A DNA stretch of 64,000 nucleotides from Ceriagrion tenellum (GCA_963169105.1 OY720640.1:114128085-114192084), one strand, 5' to 3'. Positions 36,591-48,061 are shown, numbered from the stretch's first letter. Translations and numbers: made by a program. The notes: generated from the sequence alone by a model not told the origin.

Positions 36591-37232
36591 TTATATGGTT
36601 GTGCCGATGTCTTGATATGTTACGTATACCCACAGTAGACCCACAGGACCCACCTTTTACGCTGCGAGCGAGTCTCGGAATGAATGAATGATTGTATAGC
36701 CGGAATGGCTCATAATTTCCTCCTCGGGCCCTACGTGCTCCGAAACGCCTGTTGTATATATTTACCAATGTCTCTGTGCTTGGGTTATTCTTTCATTTCA
36801 CCTTCTCCGTGTCCATCTCTCACTGCCTGTGGGTTAACTGCTACACTAGAGCCATCTATTGGCCACTCTTGTGGGTCAAGCCTTGGGAAGTGTTTGTTGA
36901 TGTATCCCCCCCACTGACTTAAGTAGTTTCTTTGTAGTAGAATGGATAGTTTGGTGGTCTGAGCATGCGACACAACATTGGAAGGTCAGTGATTCCATTC
37001 CCAGTCCTTTCGAAATTTTTCCACTTGGAATCGGCCATCAGTCCATCTTTAAATCACTGTTATGCTTGTCTATTTATGTTTCCTATTCACTTTTTTTCTC
37101 CTCCTGTCTGAAGGAAGCATATGTTTCTTTTTCATCAAGAGTCACCAAAGCATGAACCCGAAGGCATCCGCGGAGTCGTTCAGGTGGCAGTGAAGACTTT
37201 TCGGGCGCTCTTCCGCGTATTTTCATTGTTGT

Positions 37233-37275
37233 AGACGACAGTTTCGACAGCATTGCAGCTGTCTGCTTCAGGTCA
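37233..37275 (-). ncRNA. hammerhead-like motif at PLE 3' end
   Basis: Minus strand: stem I GAC, CUGAAGC, stem II GACAGC/GCTGTC (6 perfect pairs), GAAA, stem III A-CUG-U, cleavage C, stem I GUC. The last base of the CUGANGA box is C, or a C has been inserted before the A, so activity is doubtful. It lies about 110 nt 3' of the PLE coding end. Confidence 0.65.
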
Positions 37276-37303
37276 GAAGTGAAGATTCATGTGACTGTTT
37301 CCG

Positions 37304-37313
37304 TCTTATATAG
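37304..37313 (-). promoter_or_regulatory. TATA-like box before hammerhead
   Basis: CTATATAAGA on the minus strand, about 35 nt upstream of the hammerhead. The same spacing pattern recurs at 39.74, 54.76 and 58.93 kb. Confidence 0.45.
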
Positions 37314-37379
37314 GGACCGTTTTACCCGCCGATTTAGTCAGGTACGCTATCATTGGTTACTCTCTTCTTTTTTTAAACT

Positions 37380-37690
37380 CTCTTCCAGGCGTTGGGAATG
37401 GTGTTACCATCTTCTCTGTCGATGTTTTCTGGTGTTTTAACATTTTCGATGTCCTCTCTGATGAGTCCACGGAAGTAGCGGTTCTCTTTCGCAATTAATT
37501 TTGCCTCTTCGAAATTCATATTGTGACAAGGTCCACTCGAAGTTTGTTCGCCTAGAGCTAATTTTCGCAGCTGTCTGATTTTTTATGGTTCTTAGGTGTT
37601 CTCTCAGTCGGCATTTTAGAGCTCTCCGATGTCTGTCCGATGCAGGATTTCCCACATTCGCACATTACTTGGTAGACACTGTAACACAAC
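37380..37690 (-). pseudogene. PLE GIY-YIG endonuclease fragment
   Basis: The minus strand gives VYQVMCECGKSCIGQT, the GIY-YIG core with its CxC zinc-knuckle-like start, and later the PLE-type C-terminal motif NIDREDG followed by AWKRV and a stop. Between them the frame shifts. The GIY-YIG nuclease of PLEs is thought to nick target DNA for integration. RT sequence is missing upstream, and the adjoining sequence at 37.7-38.0 kb is unrelated, so the copy is truncated. Confidence 0.75.
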
Positions 37691-39679
37691 GCGGGCCTCC
37701 ATAATCTTTTCCCACCGCGTGAGAGAAATAACAATTAAACACCCACCATGTTTAACTTTTCGCGGTGAAACAATAGGGAAACGGAGGGCAGAGCCAAAGC
37801 CGACAATGATGAATTGGGGAAGGGGACGAATAGAAAAGCACGAGCGGGGAGTGACAGGAGAGTTCTTGAAGGGAACGGACGTGTGGTGGGGTTCTGTGCC
37901 ATATTCCGGAGGAAGCGGACATTCAGCCGCGATACTGGGGCCAGAGAGAGAGAGACCCTGATACAGGACTACCATTCGTGCAGATGCTGTGATCACATTA
38001 CGCCAGGACTACGGGTTCCGGAGGCTGTAAAGCTAGAGTGACACCAGCCACGTATCAACCTGTATTGTCAACAAGAGCGTAAATATGGACTTTAATTCTG
38101 TATTTTAAATAAGCCATACAACCCAGTTGGGTACAACCCGGATTAGAGGTTGATGCTAGTTTTGTTTTATTTACATTGGAGTAATGAATGTTTAAAGAAG
38201 ATATATGGCTTAATTCAAAGAAGTTGATTATCATAAAATGTTTAAAGATAAGTAAACCATTTGAAGTAACTGTATGAGGTGCAGAATATTACAATTGTCT
38301 GGATCATGACCTTAAGTTAAAGGTAAAGATATTATATACTTTGTTTGTGTGTGTCTTGATTCAATGATATGATTTTGTCTGATCAATTAAATTGCTAGTT
38401 ATCACGTATCGCATGTTGTTTTGTGTTTCTCATGTTATCTACCGCAGAGAAGGCTGGGGCAATTGAAAAAGGTAGGAGACCGTGGTTAATTTATCTCACA
38501 TTTATTTTCCATTTTTGATACTCACCACGTGGGCATTTTGAGTTAACGATAATAGAGATTGTTTCCATTTCTGACCCACAACGTGGGGCTATCGGGTTGC
38601 ATTGTTCATATTTTACAACACCTTCTTCTATGTTCTCTGGCAAGCGACAGCTGAAATGCCGTCAAATCAGTCGTCTACGATAATGGAAAAATGCGCGGAA
38701 GAGATCCCGAAAAACCTTCACTTCCATCAGTGACTAAAACAGTTATTTAAATAATAGTATTTTCAACACCGCCAATTTATATTGTCAAGAGTTTGCGTTT
38801 AAACAATAGAATGCCATAAATAAAGAAAATATGACCGCCAGGAAGGACGTTTGCGGAAAATTGGCTCAGGAATCATCCCAAATTGTTGAGCCATTTTCCA
38901 ATCCAGGGCGATGACAACCCCCACCGAGTTGCAGCCGATTGAGTTTAATGAGAAGCATTCGAGGCCCGTATTCCTTCCGCAATGAAAGACCAAAGAGTTT
39001 AATGTGCTGTGAGCAGCCTCTCCGTTAGTTCCATTCCACAACACATAGATGTCAGCCGCAAACTAGGCACTGGTAATCCGCAAACATCGCCCGCAATTCC
39101 AGCGCGGAATGATGGAATTAGGTGGCGTTAAACCGACTCTCCTCCATTAACGCCGGCGCCGAATGTAAAACAACCAACCCCATTCGACATTCGCAAGCCA
39201 CTTTTTTTGTCCTTTGATCATGAATCCTACTCGATAGGCTAATAACCAAACATTTAACTGGTCTGGTCGAACACATGCGCTCTCTGCTGCTCGTACTTTT
39301 GGTAAGAAGAAAAATCATATCGACTTCAAACAGATGTTGAGGGTCCAAATGTTTGCCTTCGAGGAATTTGTAAACACGGCATTAAACGCTGGCAACCTTA
39401 TGCTTCCTTTTTCTGAAAAACAAAAATATTACAAAAAATGTTTTGTATAAATTGTAGTACTATAAATTTTAATGTATCCGGCGATACCTTGTGGAAATTG
39501 AGTATATATGTTATGATCTCAAAATAACGGATACTTTAATAAATTTTTACAAAAATAATATGATAATTAACATGAATTTCGGCATATTGAGATAAAAATT
39601 TCGTGGAAATTGTATGTAACAATAATGCATCTTTCAGATGATTTAATGGTTACATTTACAAAACCACAGCTTAAAAACA
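37691..39679. other. non-coding DNA, unassigned
   Basis: Frames at 37616-37996 (-) and 37629-37961 (+) mirror each other and look spurious. The block at 38.8-39.35 kb is GC-richer and may be a conserved non-coding element. At 39501-39540 a segment resembles 41952-41989. Confidence 0.35.
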
Positions 39680-39725
39680 CACAAGACCCGGGTTTCAACG
39701 CTTAAGCGTCATCTTCAGGTGCTTT
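39680..39725 (-). ncRNA. hammerhead ribozyme motif, intact core
   Basis: CTGAAGA (39718-39712 read on minus), stem II ACGC-TTAA-GCGT, GAAA (39696-39693), palindromic stem III ACCCGGGT and cleavage C. Every core base is consensus. Stem I pairs only partly. The 2-bp-type stem III is the PLE form, which is thought to work as a dimer. Confidence 0.75.
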
Positions 39726-39740
39726 TTCCGGGTTACAAAG

Positions 39741-39754
39741 TCTTATATATATGC
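39741..39754 (-). promoter_or_regulatory. TATA-like box of the PLE
   Basis: GCATATATATAAGA on the minus strand, about 22 nt upstream of the hammerhead. Confidence 0.45.
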
Positions 39755-40057
39755 TTGGTAGGAGGGGGGTGGAGGTGAGTGATTAGGGTGGTGTGGATGC
39801 GGGTTGGTCAGGGCCAGTGATTGGCGGGGAGTTTAGCGGGGAAGAGGGGAGGGAAATTCGGGAGGCGGCTGTGAGGATGGGAGATGAGGACGGGTACAAA
39901 TACTCATTTAAAATCTTCGAGTCAGGGTCATGCAATGTCTTTAAAATTTCCAGCTGTTCACGTGAGTCAAGCACACGTCAATGGGTTGCAAAATATAAAA
40001 TATCAAGATTAAAATCACTGCGGTGGTCATGGTTTAAAGGTTTTTCGCAAAATTGCT

Positions 40058-40255
40058 CTAAAGTTCACAATTATTAAAATAGGCTATCTGGTGTTCTTTG
40101 ACTCTAACATTAATGTTACGGGCAGTTAGGCCCACATATACACCTTGGCAGTCACCACACTTTAAAGCATGTATGCCACTTCTCTTCTTAGGATTGAACG
40201 GGTCTTTGCTTTTGTCGAATAGAGTTTTTAAGTTTCTTGGGGGTCTAAATGACAC
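40058..40255 (-). pseudogene. PLE GIY-YIG domain
   Basis: Starts with the conserved linker FRPPRNLKTLFDKSKDPF, then GIHALKCGDCQGVYVGLTAR, where GIH and YVG stand for the GIY and YIG motifs and CxxC is present, then VKEHQIAYFNN. The key tyrosine of GIY is His here, so even this piece may be inactive. The coding sequence upstream runs in the same direction and was one protein with the RT. Confidence 0.8.
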
Positions 40256-40756
40256 ACGATATTTTTCTCGTGGGAAAACTTTGGCGATCTTTTCACTGAT
40301 CGGATCTAAATGTCTCAGAAAACACCATTTTTGAACTGTTTTGGAGGAAAGATCACCGGAGAATATTAGATTTATGGCCGCTTTTTTGGACTATTTAATC
40401 ACTAGTTTATCTATAAGGAGAGATTGGTATCCATTGCTTTGCGCTATTTGTTTAATAGTTCGGACTTCTTTGTTGAACTCGAGGTGACTGAGAGGGACAT
40501 TGAATAGATGATGAATAAGGGAGTGGAAGGCCATCAGCTTTTGGGCGTGAAAATGCCTGGAATCTGCCGGAATGATATGATCAGTGTAGGTCGGTTTTCG
40601 GTAGATGGAAAATTGGTGCTGGTCATCGGTGATGGAAATACGGAGGTCAAGAAAGTTAATGGTCCGGTTGGAGTCCTTTTCGCATGAGAATAAAATTTTT
40701 GGGTGGAGGCTATTTAAAAAATTGGTGAAATTATCTAGTTGCCTGTCAGTGCCTTT

Positions 40757-41137
40757 TCAAAGAACTATGATGTCATCTACGTATCGGTACCAGTAGACAA
40801 TTGAGTGTAAAAATTTGTTTTTTGATTTAAAAAGTTTGTTTTCAAAATTATCCAAAAAGATTTCCGCGAGAAGCGGAGAAATTGGCGAACCCATCGCTAA
40901 GCCGTCAGTCTGTTTGTAAAAACAGTTGTTGAATAAAAAGTAATTTTGCAATACACATAGAGACAGCAAGGTGGAAATTTCCTGGGTGACTTTTGGAGGA
41001 ACGGATGCTTTTTTGAATAGTTCAGCCGTAATATCCAAGGTCTCGGCTGTTGGTACGTTAGTAAATAGATTAGCCATGTCAAAGGACACTATTCTTGCGT
41101 TGTGTGGAACTGTAATATTTTTTAATAGTAATTCCAT
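40757..41137 (-). pseudogene. PLE reverse transcriptase palm
   Basis: Contains SFDMANLFTNVP (motif A with its Asp), DGLAMGSPISPLLAEIF (motif B) and YRYVDDIIVL (motif C with the YVDD catalytic pair), all characteristic of PLE reverse transcriptases, which are related to telomerase. All three catalytic aspartates survive, but a stop follows directly after motif C. Confidence 0.9.
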
Positions 41138-41195
41138 ACTGTGATTTGAAAGTAGTAAGTTGGTGTATCCGACGAGTCAGAGCATGAGCGACCTT

Positions 41196-41843
41196 TTAGG
41201 ATGGAGCTCCAATACAGGACACTACTGGCCTAATTGGTGCCACGGGTTTATGGATTTTTATTTGACCATATAGGCGTGGAGACAAAGGATTAGTGGAAGA
41301 GAGATGAAACACTTGAGAGGAATTAAAAAGTTCTTTAGATGACCGTAGAGCGTCTCTGATGGACTGTTGAAACCGGAGCGTAGGATCTTTTGGCAACACG
41401 CTGAAATCAGTATTTTCCATGAAGTCTTGGCACTTTTGAACATAATCACACTTGTCTAAAATCACTAGGCAGTTGCCTTTATCTGCTTTTTGTAACACTA
41501 GATTTTTGGTTTCAATTTGATTTTGTATAGATTTCACAATTTTCATCACTTTACGGGAATGTCTTTGGGTCGGGTCGTTACGCAGGCATCTAAGATCGTC
41601 AAACTCGTGGGCTGATAAATGTTTTAAGGTAGAGTTCTCACCACGGAGTGCCACGTTGCAATCAACAGCCAGGAGTTGAAGATCGCGATGCAAAACTGGG
41701 ATGGGCGGAGCATATTGGAGCCATTTCTTCAGGAGGTCCATCTCTTCATTCTGGAACTGATGCTGCGATAGGTTGAGCACTGAGTTGAGCACTGAGTAAA
41801 TGTAACCATTAAATACTCTGAAAGAAAAAATATGGAATACCAC
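41196..41843 (-). pseudogene. PLE N-terminal and RT fingers region
   Basis: A 215-residue open frame with LQKADKGNCLVILDK and LYGQIKIHKP, then PIRPVVSCIGAPS, the typical PLE blocks preceding the palm. A stop and a frame change separate it from the palm frame. Confidence 0.85.
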
Positions 41844-42009
41844 AAAGTTACCAAAGAACTTGTATTATTTAACAATGCATCTGTTTTTTGTTTGAAGACT
41901 CTCGCAGATTTTCTTGCCCGTGAAGGATGATTTTTCCACCCGTTACGATTTAGATATGATTATATCAAAATAACAGATACACTTTATGAGGGGCGATTTT
42001 TTCTGACCA

Positions 42010-42212
42010 TGCTCCTACCATAACCCCTCTAGAAGCTGTGAAACACTATATGTTTGCTCATTTTCGATTTCAACGAAGCGTGCAGCTTTTCTTTGTATTT
42101 TATTAATTTTTTTGGTTAAATATTTATGAACAGAGTCCCAAATGCTCGCGGCATATTCGAAGTGTGGCCTAACCAGGGCGAAGTAGCATCTCTCTTTTTT
42201 CACTATTGATGG
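42010..42212 (-). pseudogene. CR1/Jockey-like LINE fragment
   Basis: ERCYFALVRPHFEYAASIWD, then KINKIQRKAARF and SVSQLLEGLW: the same RT C-terminal region as at 4.4 kb. Only about 200 bp remains. Confidence 0.75.
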
Positions 42213-42370
42213 CTTAGGCATTCAGGCAGACAAGAAAATGGATACGAAAGTGGTGCTAACTCCAATGCACTAGCCGAACATATGATCCCTCTGCAGATGA
42301 GCATTTTATGCTCCACATTTTTTAGACAAATCATTTTTTAGATTCAAATCGGCCCAACAATGGTGCAACG

Positions 42371-42462
42371 GACATTGATGCTTTTATAAATGACCAAGCT
42401 GAAGCTGGTAAATACTCATTCTCTTGATGGCGCTTCCTGTACTAGGAGCGAAACGTTGAGTT
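42371..42462 (+). ncRNA. decayed hammerhead motif with upstream TATA-like box
   Basis: Stem I CTC (42421-42423) and GAG (42458-42460), core TTGATGG, stem II GCTTCCT/AGGAGC with one bulge, GAAA (42450-42453), ACGT and cleavage T. Two core bases differ from CUGANGA (first C to T, last A to G). TTTTATAAAT lies upstream at about 42373. Opposite orientation to the PLE at 39.7-41.8 kb. Confidence 0.55.
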
Positions 42463-42805
42463 TAAAAAAATGAACAAAACGCAGCATTGCCTGAAAAAAT
42501 TATCCATGATATAATACCTGCGATTATTATAAAATGGTATCTAAATTGTAATGGGTAGCATTTTGCTGGTCAGTAATTTCTGTGGCCCCATCAGAAGTAT
42601 TCCGCGTCTGTGTAGTATCGTGCTCGTAAAACTAAGAATATGCATCTGCCAAATAATCTTTGGTATTGTTACTATACATTTCATTTAAAAGAGTTTGTGT
42701 TAATAAATGTTCATCTGCAGAAAGAATGTTCAGCTATCACAATACAGTCAGCACCATTCTCGCATCCTGTTTCTTGTCTGCCTGACATCCTAAGCCAATC
42801 ACAGT

Positions 42806-43349
42806 AAAAAAATAGAGATGCTACTTTTCTCTGGCTAGGCCACTCCTCGAATATTTCGCGAGCATTTAGGACCCTGGTTATAAATATTTAACTAAAAAAA
42901 TTTAATTAAATTCAAAGAAAAGCTGCACGCTTCGTTAAATGCTCCAGCGAGTAAACATATAGTGCCTCACAACTTTTAGGGGGATTATGATGGGAGCCCC
43001 CTAAGACTTTGAGGCCACTCGCTAGGCTTATACTTGAGAAATTCAGAGCTCGTGTGTTTCAGAGCGACACAGAGATTGTCATTTTGACACCACACAACAA
43101 ATCTAGGTCCGGCATTAGAGATGAAATACGAGAGATGCATTGCCGAACAGATAGGTACAAAAACTCGGTCTTTCCGCTCACAATAAGTGACCACAATAAA
43201 AACTGAGCTCCACTTAATACACTCTCATAATACACGTCACTATTTCTCCTTCCAAAACCTTATCACTTACATATTTACACGGCTGCTGTCCAAACACTCC
43301 CTTGCCACACGCCCATGCGGCGGCTCGCAGGGTACTATGTAGATGTAGT
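42806..43349 (+). pseudogene. CR1/Jockey-like LINE 3' fragment
   Basis: Begins in the CYF(A)LARPLLEYF region and continues in broken frames through the conserved 3' end (RARVFQSDTEIVI, EMHCRTDRYKNS) and the 3' UTR to the TATGTAGATGTAG tail at 43335-43349. Same family as 4.4, 48.4 and 62.1 kb. Confidence 0.75.
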
Positions 43350-44329
43350 TCATAGCGTACCGATTGCTTCTCCGTGCTGTTCATAATTTTTCATATTTAT
43401 AATTTTTCCTTTGTGTTTTTAGAACCCCTTTTCAAATGTAAACATTGATATTGTCATGTCCCAAACGGAACACAGGGCGTACGTAGCACATTAAAAGGAT
43501 CGCAACATCGAGGCGAGGTGGCTTCTCAGGGATCAATAAAACATAGAGTCATCTTAAAGAATGATGTTTATTGCAGCTAAGCTACTAATCGTTCTTACAT
43601 CGTGGAAAGTTGACTTTGGCTGCAACGGTGGGCAGTCTCTCCAGGGTTGGCCGTGGCGGGATGTCTCCGAAGTCTGGGTCGAGGAGTGGCGATGACTTCC
43701 TGTCGAAGCTCAGTCAGGCAGGAGTTCCCCGTCGGTAAGATTATGGACTGTTTGGTCCGAAATCTGGGGTTTATATATGATTCTAACCGGATAGAGCTTC
43801 CCCGCCACCTCGGGAGAGTTTCGAAATGTTCCTCTCGAATTGCGTCTTAGGTGAAAAACAAGTGGGTCCCGGGCGAAATAAAATATGTAAAAAATAAGAA
43901 TAATTGCGCGTGCATCTTTTGGAGGTCGAAAAGGACGCACGAGCGTTAGAGTGGATTACCCTCTAAGCGGATGTGGCTTAGCAAGATGCGCAATGAAAAA
44001 TGATGACTCGACCGCTATGCGGAGAGGCCAGTCTTGGCCTTGTACACAACTGACCACTCCCCGTGATATGGGATTAGCATGCTCGGGGTCACCATTAGCC
44101 TGATGGTAGATGCAAAAGCGAGAGTCAAAAGAAAATGAATTCGGGTGAACTTTGTGGAAGGCGAAAGTCGGTACACTACAATATCATTGTAGTTTGAGCA
44201 AATATTACCTGCACCGCTTTCGTCACTTTTCCTTTCTTAGGATTGCAACCTCACATCATTACTGTTCGCTACCCTTCTTCTGTCTATCATGGACCGCGTA
44301 CAATTCTTTTGACACTAAATAACTCTCTT
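43350..44329. other. non-coding DNA, unassigned
   Basis: Mirrored frames at 43647-43850 (+) and 43710-43940 (-) are probably artefacts of a CpG-containing segment. No domain recognised. Confidence 0.35.
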
Positions 44330-44470
44330 ACGTTCCGCATTTCAGCCAGCATTCAGAACACAGAGAACTTTAATAGAGAAGACGGCTGTCCGCTAGCTTC
44401 AACGTTTAAACGGCTCTTCCATCAATCGATTTCGAATTCCCATCCGGCCAATGGGCGCGCACCTGACTAA
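44330..44470 (+). pseudogene. PLE C-terminal fragment (NREDG motif)
   Basis: NFNREDGCPLASTFKRLF and a stop about 20 residues later correspond to the tail after GIY-YIG in PLE proteins; compare NIDREDG and AWKRV in the copy at 37.4 kb. The hammerhead starts about 30 nt after the stop. The GIY-YIG core itself is not recognisable upstream. Confidence 0.6.
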
Positions 44471-44502
44471 TAACGTTAAAAAAATGATCTGCATTTCATT
44501 TA

Positions 44503-44546
44503 GGACCTGACGAAGCCAGCTGGAAGACAGGCGAAACTGTTGTCCC
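44503..44546 (+). ncRNA. hammerhead ribozyme motif, intact core
   Basis: Stem I GGAC (44503-44506) pairs perfectly with GTCC (44542-44545). CTGACGA at 44507-44513, stem II GCC/GGC plus internal loops, GAAA at 44533-44536, stem III A-CTG-T, cleavage T at 44541. All core bases fit the consensus. This is among the best-formed hammerheads in the window. Confidence 0.8.
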
Positions 44547-44789
44547 CAAAAAAATGGATCGACGTAGCAACAATCCGAAGAGAATACGGTATGTTTTACA
44601 TTCTCAAAATTTGTGGCATGTGGAAAAATTCAAAAAATTTCTCCTGGAAACGTTTTTAATGCCTTAATGATAAAATTACACTTAATGATAAAATGCTTCG
44701 TAGACAAAAGTTACGCAATGAAAGCAGTCTTTGGGCTTCCTTATTCGAAAAGAAACACTGGTATATTTTCCACACTTTTATTTTCCGTC

Positions 44790-44830
44790 ACCGACCATGG
44801 TTTCAGCACATTATTCCATCATCAGGGTAC
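44790..44830 (-). ncRNA. hammerhead ribozyme motif, intact core
   Basis: Minus strand: stem I ACC, CTGATGA (44825-44819), eroded stem II, GAAA (44804-44801), perfectly palindromic stem III ACCATGGT (44794-44801), cleavage C, stem I GGT. It faces the motif at 44.5 kb tail to tail. A G-rich plus-strand tract at 44.87-44.92 kb is the C/T tract on the element's sense strand. Confidence 0.7.
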
Positions 44831-47624
44831 ATTATTACAAATGTCTCGGCCTTTTAGACATTTTACTAAGTAGGGTGGGGAAGTGAAGGGAAAAGGGTTT
44901 GGGGGACGAGGATTAGCAAGTGACGGTTATACCTACTACTGTTTCTTTGAAATCCATATGTTCCACAAATTTAGGGCCGATACGGTCTCTTACATAGTTT
45001 TGGGCACTCCGCAAAAATCAGTAGGGTCATTGAACAAACTTGATCCACCCTAGTTAGTTTCATTCAATGAACCCTCTCGAGAATTTGAGATAATTATTTA
45101 TAATATGAAAACAGTGCCTTTCTCGATACTAAATGTCTATCAAGATTATTATTCCAGATCAATGAGGACAACAATGTCATACCTTTCAATCGTAATATAT
45201 TTGGCTATGTCCATTTGAAATTGCGTAATGTCAAGCGGAGAATGGTTGAAGCATGAGATATTTAGCCTTTTATATTTTATATTTTTGTCATTTTCCAATA
45301 GAACAGTTTTTAAGGAGAAAATCTGACAGTGTATAGGAATGGCAAATATTCAACGCCGTTTTTGGATTATTAGTTGATTATTGCAGTACTTGAAGTGCGG
45401 CGCAAGTCACTTAAACTTGATGTCGCGAGTGAATTTACTGCGATTGGTGGGCGGAAACGAGAGAAAAATAACACCAACCTTAGCCAGTTTGATCAACTTC
45501 AAGTAAGAACATTTATATTAGAAACAAGTATTGCAATTGAAAACAAGCCCGTAGGCTAAATACTGTTAACTTGGTCTATAGAAGATGAACACAAGTCACA
45601 ACTTGAGCACAGCAGGTCCTTTCACGGCCGCGGTCAGGTTTAAAAGAGAGCGAGCGTTGACACGCGTTGACACGGCGCAGCAGGCGATTGAGGGGAGTCA
45701 GCTGACCGACGCAGGAGTTGGGGGTGGTAGGGGAAATCCTTGTCCTTGTTGATTGGTGGAGGAAATGGCGCTAGCGTTGAGTCGAGCAAAATAGAGTGCA
45801 GCTCTGCCTCTTTCAGTATAAAAAAGAGTTGATTGTCCCATCGCAGACAGCGAAACGCGAGGGAATATTCGCGACGGCGTTTGCGAGTTTTTGGCGATCG
45901 CGAGTTTTTTTTGCGATGACTGGTTTTTCTGGCAGAGTGGTTTTTACAGAGTGAGAGGGGGGAAATTTTGGCACAGAGGTCAAAATCAGATATTTTAAGA
46001 AATAGCATCCGTATGGCCAAGGTCCCTCTGGCCGGGTATGAAGAACTTGCCTATGATTGGAGAATGTATTTGCCAAAAACATATTCGTCGATTAATTTCA
46101 GTATTCTTACATCTTAAATCTGTCTCACTACGACCTATCAGCAGACGAAGAAGTATTTTTTTTATACTAAGGAAACGTGGGATTCCGTTTTTCTATGGAC
46201 TACAAAAACACATTGAAACGTCCTTGCGATATAAGTCCCGAGAAATGTAACGCATACATCGTGAGACAGGTGGTGTGAAAATTGATTTCTTTCCAAGCGA
46301 AAGAATTCTTTCATATTTTCATCGGTTCACGGACTTATTAACCGGTGAAAGAGAAATGATATCATTCCTCTTCGCTCCGCCTCGGAGTGAAGGTGTGATT
46401 AATGGTGTAAACGCACGCAGGTATTCATGAGAAAAATTCCTTCACTTATCACCCTAGTATACATTATCCCAGCGAAACGGACCACTCATCGAGTTCACTT
46501 CCTGTGTCCTCAGCAATTCCTTTGTCACCTCTCAACCACCAAATTCAATGCAATGTATGAAATAATATACCGGTTTGTGTGAAACTGTGCATACCTGCTA
46601 TCTTTGGTGAAGTTCCCATTGTTGAAAGTGAAAGACAATTTCAACCATACACATTCGGTTTTTTGCTATTCAATATTTTAACACAGCCTTGCGGGACGTG
46701 AGTTATATTTCGTTATAAAGTGATGACTCATTCATATATTTTCGTATGAATACAAAAATGGAATTTATTTTCATTAAAAGTTGTGATGAGGTAGGGATTC
46801 CAAGATGTTTAAGAAGAAGCTTATCAAGACAGGATTGTTTTAACCGCTTTATTTCACATGGTGAGAACGAAAGGCAATGGAAAGTTGTACAAAAGAAATG
46901 ACATGCGTAATATTCTGAAAACAAATACACAACGGAATTATAGGGGTTACAAGAAATAAAAAACGAAATTATCGCTGAAAATATTAAGACGTTAAATCGA
47001 CACCAACGTATGAGAAACTATACATCTCAACGTACTATCGTCTAAATTTCGAGTAGTATGCCGCAAACTCAAGTCTTACATTTAGGGAAAAAGTTTTGAA
47101 TATATTTATCGTATTAATTTCATCACTGTCGGTTTTGGGATTTCCGACGCATAATCAAATGCGCTCAAATGAAATGCGATCAAATTTTTGGTTGTTTATG
47201 ACTTGATTCATGAAAGTATGAAAATATGCCCTCAGTGAACCTTGATTGCCGAATCAGCCACCCTAAGGTAGTGCTAGCAAGATAGTTCTCTAATCATAAT
47301 AGAGACCATATTCGAATTATACGTTTTAATTTCACCAGCTGTGAGGCACACGAATTAAATATTGCATTATTAATGGTGCAATAATATGGTTTTACATGAC
47401 AGAAATTGTAGGTAATCAAATGAAAATATCTAATTAAGTATTTAACTTGACTCATTTTTTTCATGCGGTACGTTTGCAACTCCACCAAAAAAGAAAGGTT
47501 TATTGTGATTTCGAAGGATTTACTGCGGTGACAATATGATTAATACAGTATTCTGCTATCGACCTCTTGCTTTATAAATTCAATTCAAAATATCCAGTGT
47601 AGGTCCGTGTTAGTGATTCAAACG
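44831..47624. other. non-coding DNA; CpG-rich patch at 45.64-45.96 kb
   Basis: At 45640-45960 CpG is dense (GACACGGCGCAGC, GACCGACGCAGG, CGCGACGGCG) and overlapping minus-strand frames are open; TATAAAAAAG occurs near 45820. Candidate promoter or first exon, unproven. Elsewhere nothing recognised. Confidence 0.3.
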
Positions 47625-47660
47625 ATCATTCTTCGCCAACGTTTCGGAATTTCCATTAAT
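47625..47660 (-). ncRNA. hammerhead 3'-half relic
   Basis: Minus strand: GGAAATTCC, GAAA, ACGTT, then GGCGAAG. The 5' core box is not recognisable. Weak on its own; listed because GAAACGTTGG-type ends recur here. Confidence 0.3.
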
Positions 47661-47669
47661 TTAAAAAAA

Positions 47670-47960
47670 TAGTTGAGAAAACACACAAACTACACACTTG
47701 ATTTCTTGACGAGATCTAGGCGTTAGACATTCCTCATTTTTTAAATAAGAACTCTCTGGAGTGCATACACGCACCATTTCCCATGTAAAAGGACTGGTAT
47801 TTTTTGGAAAATATCTTGGAAAGTTGTATTGCAAGGGGTTGCAATTTTGGTTTCGATGAAAGGGTGATAAATTTTTCATTGAAATGAGATCAAATTTATC
47901 GATTTATAAGTAAAATAATATTTCACTCAAACTACCTTGAAGGGTTGAGAATGTTATAAC
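47670..47960 (+). repeat. 290-bp repeat family, copy 3
   Basis: Aligns with 30512-30805 over its full length and with 27781-28005 over the 3' part: ACTACACAC, TGACGAGATCTAGG, CTCATTTTTTAAATAAG, CTCTCTGGAGTGC and ATATTTCACTCAAAC. Confidence 0.75.
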
Positions 47961-48061
47961 CCGAATATTTTATACAAAATTTCAGAGGGTCAAGGAGAAT
48001 AGAGAGAGCTCGCAGGACGGAAGGAAGATGAGCGCACAAGGGATTGCTTTAATGGGTTCAT

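Larger units (their letters stand above)
39680..41843 (-). mobile_element. Penelope-like element, best-preserved copy
   Basis: In order on the minus strand: N-terminal region (41843-41196), RT palm (41137-40757), thumb and linker remnants (to about 40260), GIY-YIG domain (40255-40058), a C/T-rich tract (about 39.86-39.76 kb), a TATA-like box and a hammerhead motif ending near 39680. At about 2.15 kb it is close to full coding length for a PLE. A frameshift near 41190 and several in-frame stops (for example just after the YVDD block) inactivate it. The 5' end is missing or unrecognised beyond 41.84 kb. Confidence 0.85.

Noticed and set aside
37616..37996. 126-residue minus-strand frame as a host gene
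   Set aside because: It overlaps the PLE GIY-YIG remnant in another frame, and a similar frame is open on the opposite strand.
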